Below, piece by piece: positions 1 to 13,235 of a stretch of 64,000 nucleotides of DNA. The translations under genes and the position numbers were made by a program. The notes under the pieces were generated by a model. It was given only the letters and a program-made list of their open reading frames with translations, did not search any database and was not told the DNA's origin. This stretch comes from Stratiolaelaps scimitus. Its lineage: Eukaryota > Arthropoda > Arachnida > Mesostigmata > Laelapidae. Location: the NCBI GenBank assembly GCA_019614645.1, contig JABWDB010000047.1, positions 2,356,001-2,420,000 on the forward strand. Reading direction: 5' to 3'. Position 1 is the stretch's first letter; each line of letters starts with the position of its first letter.

Positions 1-25
1 TTTGTCATCATTTTAGATTACTTTT

Positions 26-3000
26 TTACTGAGCTGAAAAAATATACTGAAATATATAGTCCCTCCACGACATACATTCATACCTATCGAACCGTTTCAA
101 TAAGGTAAGAGACGGCCCCAGTTCGAGATTGACAAAAAACGTGGTAGAATAGCCTCTACGTGAAATAATCTCGCAGCAGTTTGGCAGGCCATTGGTGCTG
201 TTACGGTACAATTCTGTGCAAATGACAGACTGCGGCAGCCAATCGAAAATGGAGACTTCAACAGTGTCCAACTTCGATTCAGCCGAGACGGAGTGCGACA
301 ACGCGTCGTATTCGACCTTCAAGACCTTCGTCGCTTCGACAGGCAGAGGGATGAATTTACGTCTAGATCAATACGATTTGCCATTCTGCACGACATCAGG
401 TAACGACCTGATGAATTTATGAACGTCCATAATGAAATATTGTCATAAGCTACTCCGTTGAACACAAGCACTGTCTCCCGCCCAACGCGGAAGACAGTGC
501 CGACCTTCAACTTGAGAGTTTAGTCCACGTAAGTAACTAACGATATATTAGCCTACTTTCGAGTATTGGAGTCGCAAGTCTTTAAAACGCCGGAGTGCGA
601 TCAATATAATATGGACGGACATACCCAATGAACAGAATGCATAAGAGTTAACAGCGTGATAATCCCGACATAGCGTGAGTAGGTACTGTTGGGTGGTAAA
701 TGTCTTTTAAACTTCATCTACGCCGACGATTTTATCAACTCTATGTGTAGGGTAGGAACACACACGATATTCTTGCTCAAGCTAATTACACGATAGATGT
801 TGCTAATCATACAACAATGCTCAATGATACATACCACGTGCCAACAGGAGCAATAGAAATGTGTCATATATCGTGAAAGAAATGCTTGCAGCAACTGGAT
901 CAATCAGCTTTATTTTACTCAAAGAGAAAGTGTCAATTTTGACCGGTAGGTGGCTTTTGCGAACTCGAAAAACCCTTGCATAGATAGAATAGAAATGCAG
1001 TTGCATCCGACTTATAGTCCAGAGCTTGATTCATCAGATTACCACCCGTTCAGATCCATAGAGCACTGCCTGGGAGCCAAGCAATTGAACACAGAAGTAG
1101 ATGTTTGAAAATGAATCTCTGTTTAATACGAAACTTCAAAATCGATGCGGTCTCCCACATTGATTGTTTGGCTTTATGAGGTGACTCATGGTAAAAGTAT
1201 ATATATATTAAATTCCATCGCAAAGAGATGTTCTACCTCTATAGGGCACGCATTACGAATTTTCCATGTCGCTTAGAAGTATAAAAGCTTTGCATAATGC
1301 TTTCCCGAACAACGAAATGCCACAATCCATTCATTAGTTTTCGTTATATCATAAGCTAGAGTGTAACATTTCTATATTCCTCTTTGTCGAATGGATGCAT
1401 CACAGCGGAACAACATCAGCGTTTCGAACACGCCCCACGGATTCAGAACGGCCTTCCGTTAAATGCTATTATTCATGTCGGCGGCATGTTTACTTGCCTC
1501 AGCTCTTGTAGGAATTTCTTCGGGGATTTCGCCTGCCCGCCGTTGCCACCCGTCCTGAAGGGGTGCGCTCCGCCCGAAGGCAGTAAGTTTCCGAAGGTCT
1601 TTCGAGATTGAGAAGTTGGCTTACGGTAGGTGGCGCGCGAGGCGTTGATACGAGGCACCGATGCCCTTCTCTGTCGCATACTAGGTGGAGCGCGCTCCCG
1701 ACTGCAAGGTGCATCAGATTAATATGTAGGCAATTAAGAAAAATTAAGAAGAATCATAAATGAAGAGAACAAATAGCAACTATAAAATATTACACCCAAT
1801 ATTTATCTACAAGTCACAACTAATTGAGCGGTATTCGTATTGCAATGTGGGGATCTCGTTAGCTGTGAAGCACTACATCGTCTCAAGAATGAATGTTCAA
1901 TACCGTGGTATGCATAAACTTAACCCCTATATTTTCTACCTAGCACCCCTATATTTCAACAAATCGTTACAAAGAATACACGTTTGAGGCATTTATTCTG
2001 TATCAGATCAATGTACGTGCCAAATAACATACACGCCACAAAGAACAGCGTATATGACGGTGCATACAGCCTGTTACAATAAAGTGTGTCGTATTTCGGT
2101 TGCGCAAAATTATAACGCACCCTCAGTTATCGAATAAATGCCTCAAATGTGTATTCTTTGTAACGATTTGTTGAAAGATAGGTGTGTGTTAAGTGTATGC
2201 ACACCACTGTACAACCAACCCGTTATATCGAAGTCAATTGTGATTTGCAGGCATGAACATGGCCAAGTGCATTGCACTATCAAACAATGAGAATCATCTT
2301 AATGTTGTCAGATGTGATCCTTTGGCAGTACTCACTTTCTCTAGGACAGTAAATCATGAAGACCATACAAAGGGTCACTTGAATCAAACACCCAATTTGA
2401 CAGTTGTTGAAACAGTCGAAGTCGTGTGTGCTAAACGTTTCGAGCCCCATGCTTATGGGGGGGGTAAGCGGGTTTAGTGAATTTGAGAGTCCCACACTAG
2501 AGCTGGTTTATAGTTGGGCCGCTCAGCGACTGTGTGCGTCAGCCATTACCGTAATTCTCCCTAAAACAAGTGTGACCTCTTAAGCGACTCTTGTGGCTAG
2601 CGAGCTCACAAATCAAGTCATGACCCGGGAATAGTGTAAACTACACAGAGTACTCCCTATTGAATCTACTTCCGTCAACAAACGATAGTTGCGAGCCTAA
2701 TGAGGTGATGACGTTTGTGATTTATGTTTAGCCATATAATAATCGATTCTCGTTTTATCAACGAGGTCTCCATAACATCTGTTCATTAAGAAGTAAGTCA
2801 CCGTTTTTATATAATATTCATGGATTCAACTGTAACCCTTTGAGTAAATCCTTTAGGAGGTAGGACTTTCATATTAGTGATAAAGATGACTCATCCCGTT
2901 TCGATAAGGCGGTTAATGGTGGTGAGACTCGAGGACATTTGGTGAAGAGAAATGCTGCTGGCATGCCATATTCATTAATTACGAAAAAAAAAGGGGATCT

Positions 3001-4266
3001 CCACTATATTCGAGCTTTTGAATTGTCCGCTTTGACATTTAGATATTAAGCATTCGGTGCCTTAACTTGCAGTGGATTGGGTTGAGATTTTCATTGATTG
3101 TTTGAAAACAAATTATTGATATTAATATTATTATTATTGATATTGACTAAAGTTAAAACAAATTATTCATATTGCTCTAACCTTGTTGTCCTAGGATATC
3201 GACGTGCTTCAAATCCTGCCGTATTAAACAATTTGTCGCCAAATATTTTGTTATGATTGCGGAAATTCCCCGTCGCTTGGCTAGTGGCATTTCTGTCAAG
3301 ATGTAGTTCGCTTCGTAGCACTCGAAAGGCATCGTCATCATCGTCCACATCCAACTGGAGATCCTTTGTTAAGTCTTCGATCTCCTGGAAAATCAATAAC
3401 AAATTGACGAGATCTCAAATCGATAAAGGAGGTTCTCAAAGAATTTCCAATGACAATGAGCTTAATAGCAGAACTCTGTATTCATCTAAAAATATGTGTT
3501 CAAGGGTCAACTATGGAAATTGAGCAGCAGAGTGAGATTCACTGTTACGCTGTAAGGTAACAGAAGAGGTTGGTATACTTTGCTAGAGTCTACCTATCTG
3601 TCACGCTAGCTTAGTTCAGCGCTAGCCTAAACAGGACAGTAAATCTCAGACTGCTGCACGAATTCAACATAATAATCACGAGTTCGATATACAGCGCTTG
3701 CACCTAATCGAAGGAGATGTACGGAACACATAAGCAAGGAACAGAGAGAGATACACAACTATGATTTTTTTCCAATTCGGTACGGACTTGTACAATCTCA
3801 CAAATTATCAACTCACGTTTGGTATATTGCTAATGCAACAACAACAACGCTTTACTACCTTAATGCTGTTCTGTATATCGGGATCCACCTCGACGATGCG
3901 GGCCTTGTCCTTGTACCATTCCTCCTGCATCGTGTCGGGAATGTCCGGCATTTGCGCTGAATCCAGGGGCGCATTCGAGGTCCAATCGTCGGGCGGCAAT
4001 GGCGTCGCCACGCGGGGTGGCGGCGTAGCCGGCGGGGCGACCCGTGGTGGCTGCAGAGTGTCCCTGTGGCGCCCGGACGCCGCGCCACGAAGCGACGCCC
4101 CACCTGTTCGTCCGGATGAGTCTATGGCGCCGGCTGACGGCGGAGTTGGGGTCGGCGTGGAGCCCAAGGGTTCAGACGTTGCAGAGGTACTTGCTCCGGC
4201 TGGCGAAGGTGATGAGCCGGAGGCATTCGGTCTCGCAGGTATCGGGGATCTAGAACCGGCGGACAT
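26..4266 (-). CDS. Five-exon gene of unknown function
   Basis: I do not recognise this protein. Proposed exons on the minus strand are 4266-3859, 3384-3182, 1701-1494, 510-408 and 333-26, giving about 409 residues. The splice phases agree: exon 1 ends in phase 0 before gtagta, exon 2 follows ttttccag and ends in phase 2 before gttaga, exon 3 follows ccttgcag, and exon 4 follows ctcaag. Exon 1 (136 residues) is Ser/Pro/Ala-rich and ends in an acidic stretch (EEWYKDKARIVEVDPDI). Exon 2 opens with EIEDLTKDLQLDVDDDDD, a short acidic and possibly coiled segment. Exon 3 is basic and Ser/Arg-rich. The last two exons are more hydrophobic and may be folded. The start is the ATG at 4266. No signal peptide is visible. 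The last intron (334-407) is the least certain; an alternative pair of sites gives a 44-nt intron at 317-360. Further exons between 511 and 1493 cannot be excluded. Confidence 0.55.
1903..2209. mobile_element. Tc1/mariner-type MITE with long inverted repeats
   Basis: A 307-bp foldback element. The left arm (1903-1998) and right arm (2132-2209) are inverted copies of each other. They share outer ends of the type C(A/C)GTGGT(G/A)TGCATA and the inner block GAGGCATTTATTC, and the left arm has a small extra insertion. The element is flanked by TA on both sides (1901-1902 and 2210-2211), the target duplication of Tc1/mariner superfamily elements. The roughly 130-bp centre has no open frame, so the element is non-autonomous. 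It lies in intron 2 of the unknown gene at 26-4266. Confidence 0.8.
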
Positions 4267-4689
4267 GAATATAATAAAAATCGGTTTATACAGGTACGAG
4301 TGTTTATTGTCGTTGAAAATGGTGCCCCTTTATCATTTAGTTTAAACAACGGACAACGAATGTGAGGACCTTTCCGAACATCAGCTGGGTGTTTTCAATT
4401 CGATCGTCGGATAAAGTTCGATGATGGCTTTCAATGAAGTTGAATGATTTAATTATTAACTTCAATATATATACTGAATACAGTAGTATGCAGCCATCGG
4501 AAATGACAGTCCACCGGAGGCGAAGCACGACTAATTTATTAACCTCCGTTTAGTATTAATTGCTAAAGCCTAATGCAGAAGATGAGCAGCTAGCAGTCGA
4601 ATTCGAAATGCAGAATAGCTCGTTGCATTTAGTTATAACGGGGTTTTCTCTAAAATACGGTCAACTGTCAGAGGATATTCTCACGAAAT

Positions 4690-5398
4690 TTGCCGGTAGG
4701 ACATACTAAGGGTCTATCAGGGGTCTACTCCTCAGGGATCCGTCCTAGGTCCGTTTATGTTCATTATCTACATCAATTTCATTCTTCTCAAAATCGCGAA
4801 TTATCGATTATGCAGAGTGATAACATATGCTGACGATACCTCTCTGATGTTTCGCCTTCGACCGTCGCACATTCAATTTGACCTTAAGGCAGCACTGATG
4901 AAAGCGGAAAAAGTGGTGGAAATGTTTAGGGCATTTTGTTTACTAGTCAAAGCAGGCAAAACAAACCTGGTCTTATTCCACCGGCCGCAGAGGTCCATTC
5001 GCATTGAATTCTGCGGTGAAGATTGCCAGTTGTCGAACACGACAAAATGCAATCGGTCGGACCCTTCAAGACACTGTAAAATAGCAAGCTCACCTCGCAG
5101 CATTGTGTCCTAAATGCTACGCGGTTGTTGCGCCGCTACGACGTCTCAGAAGCATCGGTGTGCCAAGGCCGAAGGCCTGTTAATGGTTTACAGGGCACAC
5201 TTCCTGCCAGGTCTGACCTTCGCAATCTCAGTATGGGGAGGGGGATACAGCAACGTGTGCCCCAGAGCACAGATCTTGCAAAACGACGCCATCTTTGGAA
5301 AAACACGGAGGGACTCGGTTCAGAACATATACTCCTCCAAGAACCTGTTAAACAACTTTTTCGGGCTAACTCTCAGCCAACGTAAGACGGGACCCTAA
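4690..5398 (+). pseudogene. Decayed non-LTR reverse transcriptase fragment
   Basis: This is a piece of the palm and thumb of a LINE-type reverse transcriptase. At 4718 the frame reads TPQGSVLGPFMF, the conserved palm motif (PQGSVLGP). It is followed at about 4820 by ITYADDTSL, which holds the catalytic YADD box, and then by VKAGKTNLVLFHRPQR, which matches the usual motif after the palm. The frame then shifts, and a second open piece (5114-5398) continues with EGLLMVYRAHFLPGL, the usual thumb/connection part. No endonuclease domain, ORF1 or target duplication is visible, so both ends are lost. The minus-strand fragment at 50540-51300 belongs to the same family. A Jockey/CR1-like clade is plausible but not shown. 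Confidence 0.8.
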
Positions 5399-5729
5399 AT
5401 GTGGACAAACTTTTTACCGGTGGACAAACTATGCAGTACACGCGTCGCTACGCTCGCGTTTAAAATATCGAAGAGCATCATCCAGCCGGGGATTCATACC
5501 CGCTTACCGCCGCCGTTTTCTGACCAACCCGCCGCGCGACAATGTTTGAGATAACCAATGTTCTTATGGAGAACAGCAGTCCCGCTCTCGCTCATCGGTT
5601 ACCGTCACTGTCGGGTTTCATTCCATGTGAGATCAGATCAGTCGTCTCAGTTCGCTCTTTCGACCGTGAATATAAGACATATATACATAATTGTGATAGG
5701 AATAATCTGAATTAGGCGGACTCAACCAC

Positions 5730-5783
5730 CAAAATGTACAATTATACACTTGTATGTTCACAAGTGTATAATTGTACATTTTG
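5730..5783. repeat. Perfect 24-bp inverted repeat (hairpin)
   Basis: The left arm 5730-5753 and right arm 5760-5783 are exact reverse complements over 24 bp, separated by a 6-base loop (ATGTTC). The arms contain TGTACAATTATACACTTGT. No coding frame crosses it. It may be the core of a foldback element or a small-RNA hairpin. Confidence 0.9.
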
Positions 5784-5799
5784 CGTTGTGACTTTTATC

Positions 5800-8700
5800 C
5801 ACCTTTATTTTTTTATTTTATTTGTATATTGTTTATTATTATATTTTCACGACTTAAGCGTCGTTGAATGGCAGTCCCGTTAATAAATCACACATTTGAA
5901 TTTGAAGGTTTCCACGACACACCTTGCTACGATTATTATTATGCAATTTACTTCAAATACTCCTTTATTAACCAACATGGGGGTGAGTAAATATTTCTAA
6001 TATAACCACGGTATGAGAAGCTCTCATAGCTTTTTGTGATCTTTAAGATCTTCTTCTAGTCCTTTCTGTCAGGTGCTCTATTCGAAGAGAACCCTATTAC
6101 GCGCAGACTATTTCGAAATATCGTCGCCACTAATAACAGCATCCGCTGTATTGAACGACCTTACATTCTAACGACGTCGTCGGAAGGTGTCGGAATTTAA
6201 CCCGACAATATTGTTCTATTTGAGGTGCCTGTTTCCGATTCTTTAAATAGCTAGAAACATTATAGATGACCGTATCCGATATCGAGTGTCGATCTAATTA
6301 GTATCGAGGCTGCTTACTACCGTCAGAATTTTTTGTGAGATGTAGGACGCCATCAGATGGGATTTATAAGGCGCACCATATCAGACTGAAAAAACGTATT
6401 TTACAGGGATTTCTTTGTTACATTCTCAAGGTATTACTAAAGGATTGATATGCAATTCGACGATGAAACGTGAGATAGTACATTAGGTGTAATTGCTCGT
6501 TAGCTGTAACTGCATTATTTACTCTATTGTTCTTCAAAATAAACGATTCAATGTGCAATAATATGGCTTTGCCGGGCATTATTATGCACTCTTCAGGATG
6601 ACCACTGATGGTCGCCCTGACCAAACTATGAGTACACATTAAAGTGTATTGCAAGATTGTTATAAGAAAATGCTTGTATGGCGATTGATTCGTCTGCGTA
6701 TATATATATTAACGTCGTGCAAAGATTTGCTTAAGGACTGAATAAAAAGGGACTATATATATTATTCGGCTATTCTTGGCCGCCTCTTTTATATTTGATT
6801 CATGATTTTGTCTCTTCCAGAGTTGCTCCATACGTTGGGCTGACTGTGACACAAGCTACTTCTAGGGCTCTGTCACATCATTCCGAGGTCCCATTTACAC
6901 AGTTTAGATTTGTTAGTCGATAACCGACCGGGCAATAAGAGTCATGAAACGCAAGAAAGATGGTACAAAAAGGTTTCTCCTTAGTTTACCACTAGACAAA
7001 CTAACAACAGTTTCTTTAATTTTTAACAGAACCTAGATTTAGTCTAGTCGATGTGACAATTAAATCGCCAATGTTTTCTCCAATATTTACACGTCATTCT
7101 TAAGATGGCAATGATACACGTTTGCCTACTTTTTAACGGACGTGCTGTGCAAGCCAAATATGCTTTCACAAACGGCGCTACTTGAATAGGCGTAGTCTGG
7201 ATAAGACCGTGATAAGAACTCTTAACCCGGACCTAAATGCTTTCATTCTAGTTACAACGATCTGTATCTTTGTAACGTACCAAAAAATATACATACAATT
7301 ATGAAAACAATGATTTCGAGATTATAGTGGAATGATTTGGAGATTATATTAACTTGCCTCAACGTTACCCCATGACTTCAAATGATTTCAAGTCTTAAGT
7401 TTTGTCCTCCTTTGTCCTCAAGTCTTAAGTTTTCAAATGTTAGTACTTCACAAAATCAGTTAATTCCATGTAGGTGGCAACTATGACGGTCGTGAATCAC
7501 TACCGTCTACTGACTTTACCACTGATTTATTTCTGTTTTGGGAGTACAAATGGGAACTATGTAAGCTACTTTTAATATCTTATTTACAATATATGCACCT
7601 TTAGGGGATTCGCCTACATGCTTTCACAGATCCCCAACTCTGAAAACCGGTCCTCATCAATACTCTTCTGTAGGACTTCCTGGCAATGGCGGAGAATATA
7701 AAAATGTTATGTCGCAACGTTGGGAGTAGGATCATTTCACTGGCCAACCGGTTCGAAAATTCCCAGTTGCTTTCAATAATATACGCGAATATCAACTCAA
7801 ACGGTCGCACTATGAATGTGACATTATTTGCCAAATTCATTTTTGTTATGCACGTCCCAGAATAGCGGAAGTTCGGACAAAAATATATAATATAAGCTGC
7901 AATCATCAAAATTATCTCAATAACTATGCTCACTCACTGCAATTAAAGGAAATGTATCTTGACAAATAAATTTCCTCTTATTGTCGATAATGTTGGGACT
8001 ACACTCATGAATCAACAGTCTATGTGACTTGATACCCCACTTACGGCTGATGGTACGATTAATATACGCCTGTATGTTTAAAGCCGAGTGAAATCCAGTA
8101 CGACCGATAACAGAGGCCAATGTCTGCTAAAAGCAATGACAGATAAAGAAAATTCCCCCCGCCCACTTCAGTACATTGAACTTCTCTACCAATGCCGAGA
8201 TCTAAGTCAGCCCTTAGTCCTCTCATTTAAAAAGATCGTGAATACCAGCTTTGTAGATCCTGGACAGCTATTAGGCCTCTGCCGTAATCTATAAGGTCGT
8301 TTTTCCCGTTATTGAGTTAAAGCCTCACTACGCGACGTTTCAACATACTCCAGAGAGACACACCTGTTGAAATACAATTCTACAATCTATAATCGTTTTG
8401 CATGTGATGGCGACTATTGACGTGAGATTCTGACTGTGTTAGATTGTAAATTTCGATATGTCCTTGTCTTCAATATCTATGTAAATTTGTATTAATTATG
8501 AAACAAAACGAATCCGTTCTGCCTAAAAGGCCCACTTCATACGAGAGGAGGACTCATTCATTCTAAAATAGGCCCAGCTAAAATGTCGCGTTTGTTCCTT
8601 TATAGATGGAGGCGACTGTCCGTGTGTGTTTGATCGGCATTAGGGACAGAGATATAATTAACATTTAGATTACCTAGCTTAATTGTACTATCGAGGCTCA

Positions 8701-9136
8701 ACGGCACGTATAGTCACCTGTTTGTGGTACCCCACTACAATAGATCGATGCCTATGTATTGAGGGTGTTCGTAAAGTAACGCGACCCTACGGAATTATTC
8801 ACAAGGCTTAGCTCCTGAAGTGTATTGAATTAAAATAGATTTGCTACTCTAAGTGGTTGTACTGTTTAGTAATATATATATAATATATATAGTAAATTTA
8901 GTAATATATATAGTAAATTCCGTCATAGCAAATAATCATAGAGAATATCAGAGTTTTGTTAGCTTTCATATGATTTCGACACCTTGTGAGATTTTAGCCG
9001 ACGTTTGCACCAATTGTTGATTTGTTAGCTCGCCCCAAAGCAATCTGAACAAATGTAATATTGCTTTACGAGCCTCCTTTGTCCTGCAGGAAACGGAGTT
9101 CGTTGAAATATTGTTCCGGCTAATAATCTTATTTCT

Positions 9137-9171
<35 letters not shown>

Positions 9172-9390
9172 TGCTACCAACATCGTATATGAGCGGAGTC
9201 CGCAGTTTACATGGCGTACAGCGGTCAACTTGTCATAGAGATGAATGCAATTTTCGATTCGGATAGATATTTGTTTTCTCTCACCTGGGATGCACATCCG
9301 CTTGCACTTGTAACAGGGAGTTATCCCGCATGGCGCGCACCATAGCTCCGAGCAACATGTTGATATTATTCGAGCAACATGATAACAAAT
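5800..9390. other. Non-coding stretch
   Basis: AT-rich DNA without a gene I can support. A minus-strand open frame at 7601-7933 (110 residues, hydrophobic start) has no recognisable domain. Short local duplications occur at about 7380-7435 (CAAGTCTTAAGTTTT twice) and at 8870-8925 (a TAGTAATATATATAG-type unit). A (TA)15 tract lies at 9141-9170. Confidence 0.5.
9141..9170. repeat. (TA)15 microsatellite
   Basis: Thirty bases of pure TA dinucleotide, one of more than a dozen such tracts in the window. Confidence 0.95.
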
Positions 9391-9399
9391 GTCCCACAG

Positions 9400-9531
9400 C
9401 TCAATGGCCCACGATACGAAGCGTAGCACAGTTAGTGGCCGCAGCAGCAGCAGCAGTATAGATTCGATGCACGAACCGCTCTTCACGTGTGTGGACTCGA
9501 GTTTCGCCGACGAAGCACCAACTACCGGCAG
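9400..9531 (+). CDS. Possible exon of an unidentified gene
   Basis: A plus-strand exon candidate that follows an acceptor (gtcccacag) and ends at a donor (GGCAG then gtgata). It encodes an ATG at 9404 followed by a Ser-rich stretch (GRSSSSSIDSMHEPLF) and then CVDSSFADEAP. GC content is higher than in its surroundings. The donor lies within a 27-bp sequence that is duplicated just downstream (9528-9554 and 9558-9584). No neighbouring exon was identified. The long minus-strand frame over the same bases (9025-9669) runs through the TA microsatellite and is less credible. Confidence 0.28.
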
Positions 9532-9584
9532 GTGATACTCAATCGACAGCTTTTTGAGCAGGTGATACTCAATCGACAGCTTTT
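9528..9584. repeat. 27-bp direct duplication carrying a splice donor
   Basis: The 27-bp unit starting GCAGGTGATACTCAATCGAC occurs at 9528-9554 and again at 9558-9584, exactly 30 bp apart. Each copy contains CAG/gtgata, so a possible donor site is duplicated. Confidence 0.9.
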
Positions 9585-12500
9585 GGACGACGGAATATGT
9601 TCTTTGTTCTGAGTGCTTCGGCGAATCTGATTTGGACAGCGTGTGGTAACACCCTGCGAGAGGCATCACCTGATGCGCTCTGACGTGTTACTGTGGTGTG
9701 CGTTGTCTAAAGCGCAAATATTATAACAGCATTTGGGGTTCTGTTATACATCTATGCTATGAGAGATATACACGAAATGTGCGGATATAATTTTCTCTAT
9801 TCCTATTTGTCGTTCATCTGGCTAAGCCGATGGTTGAAATTGGTCTCTTTTGTTGAAATAAAATCGTAAACGTATCGAAATACACTGTGTAAGTGTGTGT
9901 ATAAATCGATCGCATGCATATTCGATACAGATAGTTACAGTTCTACATCATCATACCGCTTTCTACACAGGTGGTCACATTGTCAGCTAAGGTGGAAGTT
10001 CGACAAAACACGGACAGCAGAATCACCATTTGTGATCGCCAGTTCGAAAAATCCCCACAGACCGCTGGGTTGTGATTGGGGTATGGTTAATAGTGCCCTG
10101 TAGTCATTTAGGTCCGTTGCACAGAGCCTAGGTAAAACTCCAGCATAACTAACGTGATAGGTCTTTGAAGCAATGCTACACAGCTGTATCGAGGTCTTTC
10201 TGCCATCCGAAGACAGTTTGAGGTCAGCTACAAGAAAAAATATTGACTCATATTCGACCGACAATCTACTGCGACTTGTATTTGACCCCTGTCCCTCGAC
10301 GAGCAGTCGGCGGGGATCTGTGGCAGAGTATTTCAACCCGACTCGGGTCACCCAAACTCTAGGACATGGTCGGTTTCTTCTCGGACAGCCTAATACACTC
10401 ATATACCCCCGGAAGTGGCAGAGAAGACGCGAAACGCACGTCTGTTATAATCGTTGCCTCGCTTGTCAATAGTAACATATAAGTAACTGCTAAGATACTG
10501 GCAAAATACGCAGAAGGAACAAAGACGCTGTGTGGGTGACAGCCCTCCTGAGCGCTGTTGTCTCCAAGCCATTGGGGCCGCCGCCGTCGCCGCCTCGCTC
10601 CATTGGCGGCTGTGCGTGGTACGAACCAACAAACGATCGATCGATCATTCGCTCCGCTACGACAGCCATTAGAATTGCCATCACTTTGGTGACAACTGCT
10701 GCTGCTGGCGCTGTTGAAGTCGTTGCGGCCGGGAACAAAAAAAGTAACTAGAAATGCCTGCCAAAGTGGCGCTTGACTTTATCGAGTGGCTCACGAAAGC
10801 CACATGAACAATGAGAGCTAAGGCTTCTAAGGCCCCCTACTAAATGGTTAAAGTGACCAATGGGTGGTAAGTCGAACACGATGTCTATCGGGTGACTGAC
10901 TCACGCTCTCCTGAAGCTGTTTAATCATCGCAGCTCAACAACCTGAATGGCTGTTACTCTACGAGAGCCACCTACGGGGTAGGCGAAATATCTGCCTTTC
11001 TTACGGATGTCACTATGAACTATGTTTACTACGTTTTAGCTGGATACCGCCGTCCATTAATAACCGACACATGTATGTCTGTATGTTAATGCAAATGAAC
11101 GAGCCGAAACACGAATGAATTTGAAATCATACTCATATTCGATTCAGCAATAATGGTTGAGAGGGGCAGGGGTATACCGAAGCGATGGATTTCAAACATT
11201 TGATAGCTTAAGGACGGAGGACCTTACTGGAGGAGTGGACACTATTACCGCAGGCATTGGCTTGCTTTTGTAGCTTGCGGCGGCCTTTGAAACCTCTGAC
11301 CAATACTTAGGCAGGTTGATTTGGATTGGCCTGTAGGGCGCCGATGAGTGACCCTTTGCAGTAATTTCTTGAAGGGCTTCTTAAAATCGATGCATCCGGC
11401 AAGGGACAAAAGAACAAATGCCGCATACGACACGATGGGGGGTAATGAGAATCATGGAGTACAATGTGCAGTCTAGCCAATCCAGTGAAACGTCTGAAGT
11501 TGTGATTTCAGACAGCTGCTTGATGCACTTTGTATTGTCTAGCGCAGTTTAACAGGAAGAAATTAGAAGACACACCTATCAAATGTCGACATAAGGTCGT
11601 AGCGATCATTTCCGTAGATTGCAGCTTATAACCATAGCATAACACACAAACACAAAACACACACAGTGCACCCACTAAGTGTGCCGGCTCTCACGTTGAC
11701 TTTCGTTGGAACACTCCAGCCTATACAACACACTTTTTCATTTTAAGTCAGTATTCACTTTTCACAGAGAGATATTACAACAACGGAATGAACTCAAAAT
11801 CGCGACAGTGTCAGCTTCATAACGGCAGGGGTCTGTTATTGTTCTCCGAACGTCTGAATGATGCCAGACATGGGGCATTCAGGTTGACCGCATAAATCGA
11901 ACTGACCTACGAAAGAGCGCACACAAAGCCCATTGACATTACCCTATTGGAGACATACCAGTGAGTAACCGCTGAGGCACAGATGTCAATAGGCTCCGAA
12001 GGGTAGTGGACGATGTTGAGGCCTTATAGAGTCCGCGTGGCGATCGAAGTACTAATTGATTCTGAGGATACCTGTTCCCCCCCGCCCCGGTTGTCATTGC
12101 CAAGGACGATCGCAGGCCACAAGAGACAGTGTTGAAGGGCGGGCGATAAACAGCACGAATATGCTCAGTTCGATGCTGTTGTTATTCCGCTCCAGCGCTG
12201 GCCATCGAGCTTGTGCACAGCAAGATTTCGACATACCAACATAAATATGGCTAGTTTAAATATTTCAACCCTTAGATTCAGTGAGTTTCTACATCGTGGT
12301 CTGTGTGTCGAGAAACTCGAAAATTAGCTTGCTTGTTCTTTTATGGATGCTATATATTCAAGCGAGATGCGCATTGCTCCATTGCCTCTCCGAAGCTGAC
12401 CTCCACCCGCTGGCGACACCGACAAATGGCTCTGTCGATGAGGCGCCTATCCGAGTAAATCAATAATCGGTACATGTCACAAGGATAGTATTGAACGTCG

Positions 12501-13206
12501 CTGTTGAGGTTTCGAGCATGTATACTCATTAGCTGTCGCTTCGGCTCGGTTGGCGACTCGCTTTACAGGGTTCGTTAGTTACCCCTTAATATTAGCACCT
12601 TTACTAATATTCGGCACATCGTTACAATGTGGGTGCCAATGGACACATTGATGCACAAGTCACTGCAACATGCATAGCTGTCGTTGAGAAATTGGTGAGT
12701 GCGATACTTGAACGCTGTTGCCGGACATGAGGGAGAATAAGAGGAACAAAGGGAACTGATACCGGTGACACGGTGACGTTATTTGAACTTTTAAGTACAA
12801 AACTCATAAATTGTATATATTACGAAAGAGCACCCGAGTTTCGGTAGATATACGATTATTGTAACGAAAGCTACACAGCCCATGGAGTGTGTGTGTGTGT
12901 TCAAAGCGAATTGGAAAAATGACCTCAGCTAATGAATGCGTCACATCATGGGGATCGATTGCGATTTTATTGACACCAACACTCAATGGTTCGTGGTATC
13001 AGCTGTATATTGTCCATACCGTAATCGTGGACAGGCTGGAGAGCGTTGACAACTTTGATCGACATTAATTTTACTTTTCGTCTTGCTTATGTGTGTTCTC
13101 AATCACCGATCACTGAAACGAAAATGGCCACAACGTATGGCCAATTACTGAAGGTAGCAATGGCTAGAACTAAAATGAACCCTCGTACTAACGCATGTAC
13201 GTTCGA

Positions 13207-13235
13207 GCCTTCATTGAGTAAGTCTCAATGAAGGC
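13207..13235. repeat. Perfect 12-bp hairpin
   Basis: GCCTTCATTGAG (13207-13218) and CTCAATGAAGGC (13224-13235) are exact inverse complements around a 5-base loop. Confidence 0.85.

Noticed and set aside
3761..4345. 194-residue plus-strand Gly/Ala-rich frame
   Set aside because: Antisense of the first exon of the minus-strand gene, whose splice sites join in phase to the next exons.
9025..9669. 214-residue minus-strand frame
   Set aside because: It reads through a TA microsatellite and a direct duplication, is Cys/Ile-rich without a domain, and overlaps a better plus-strand exon candidate.
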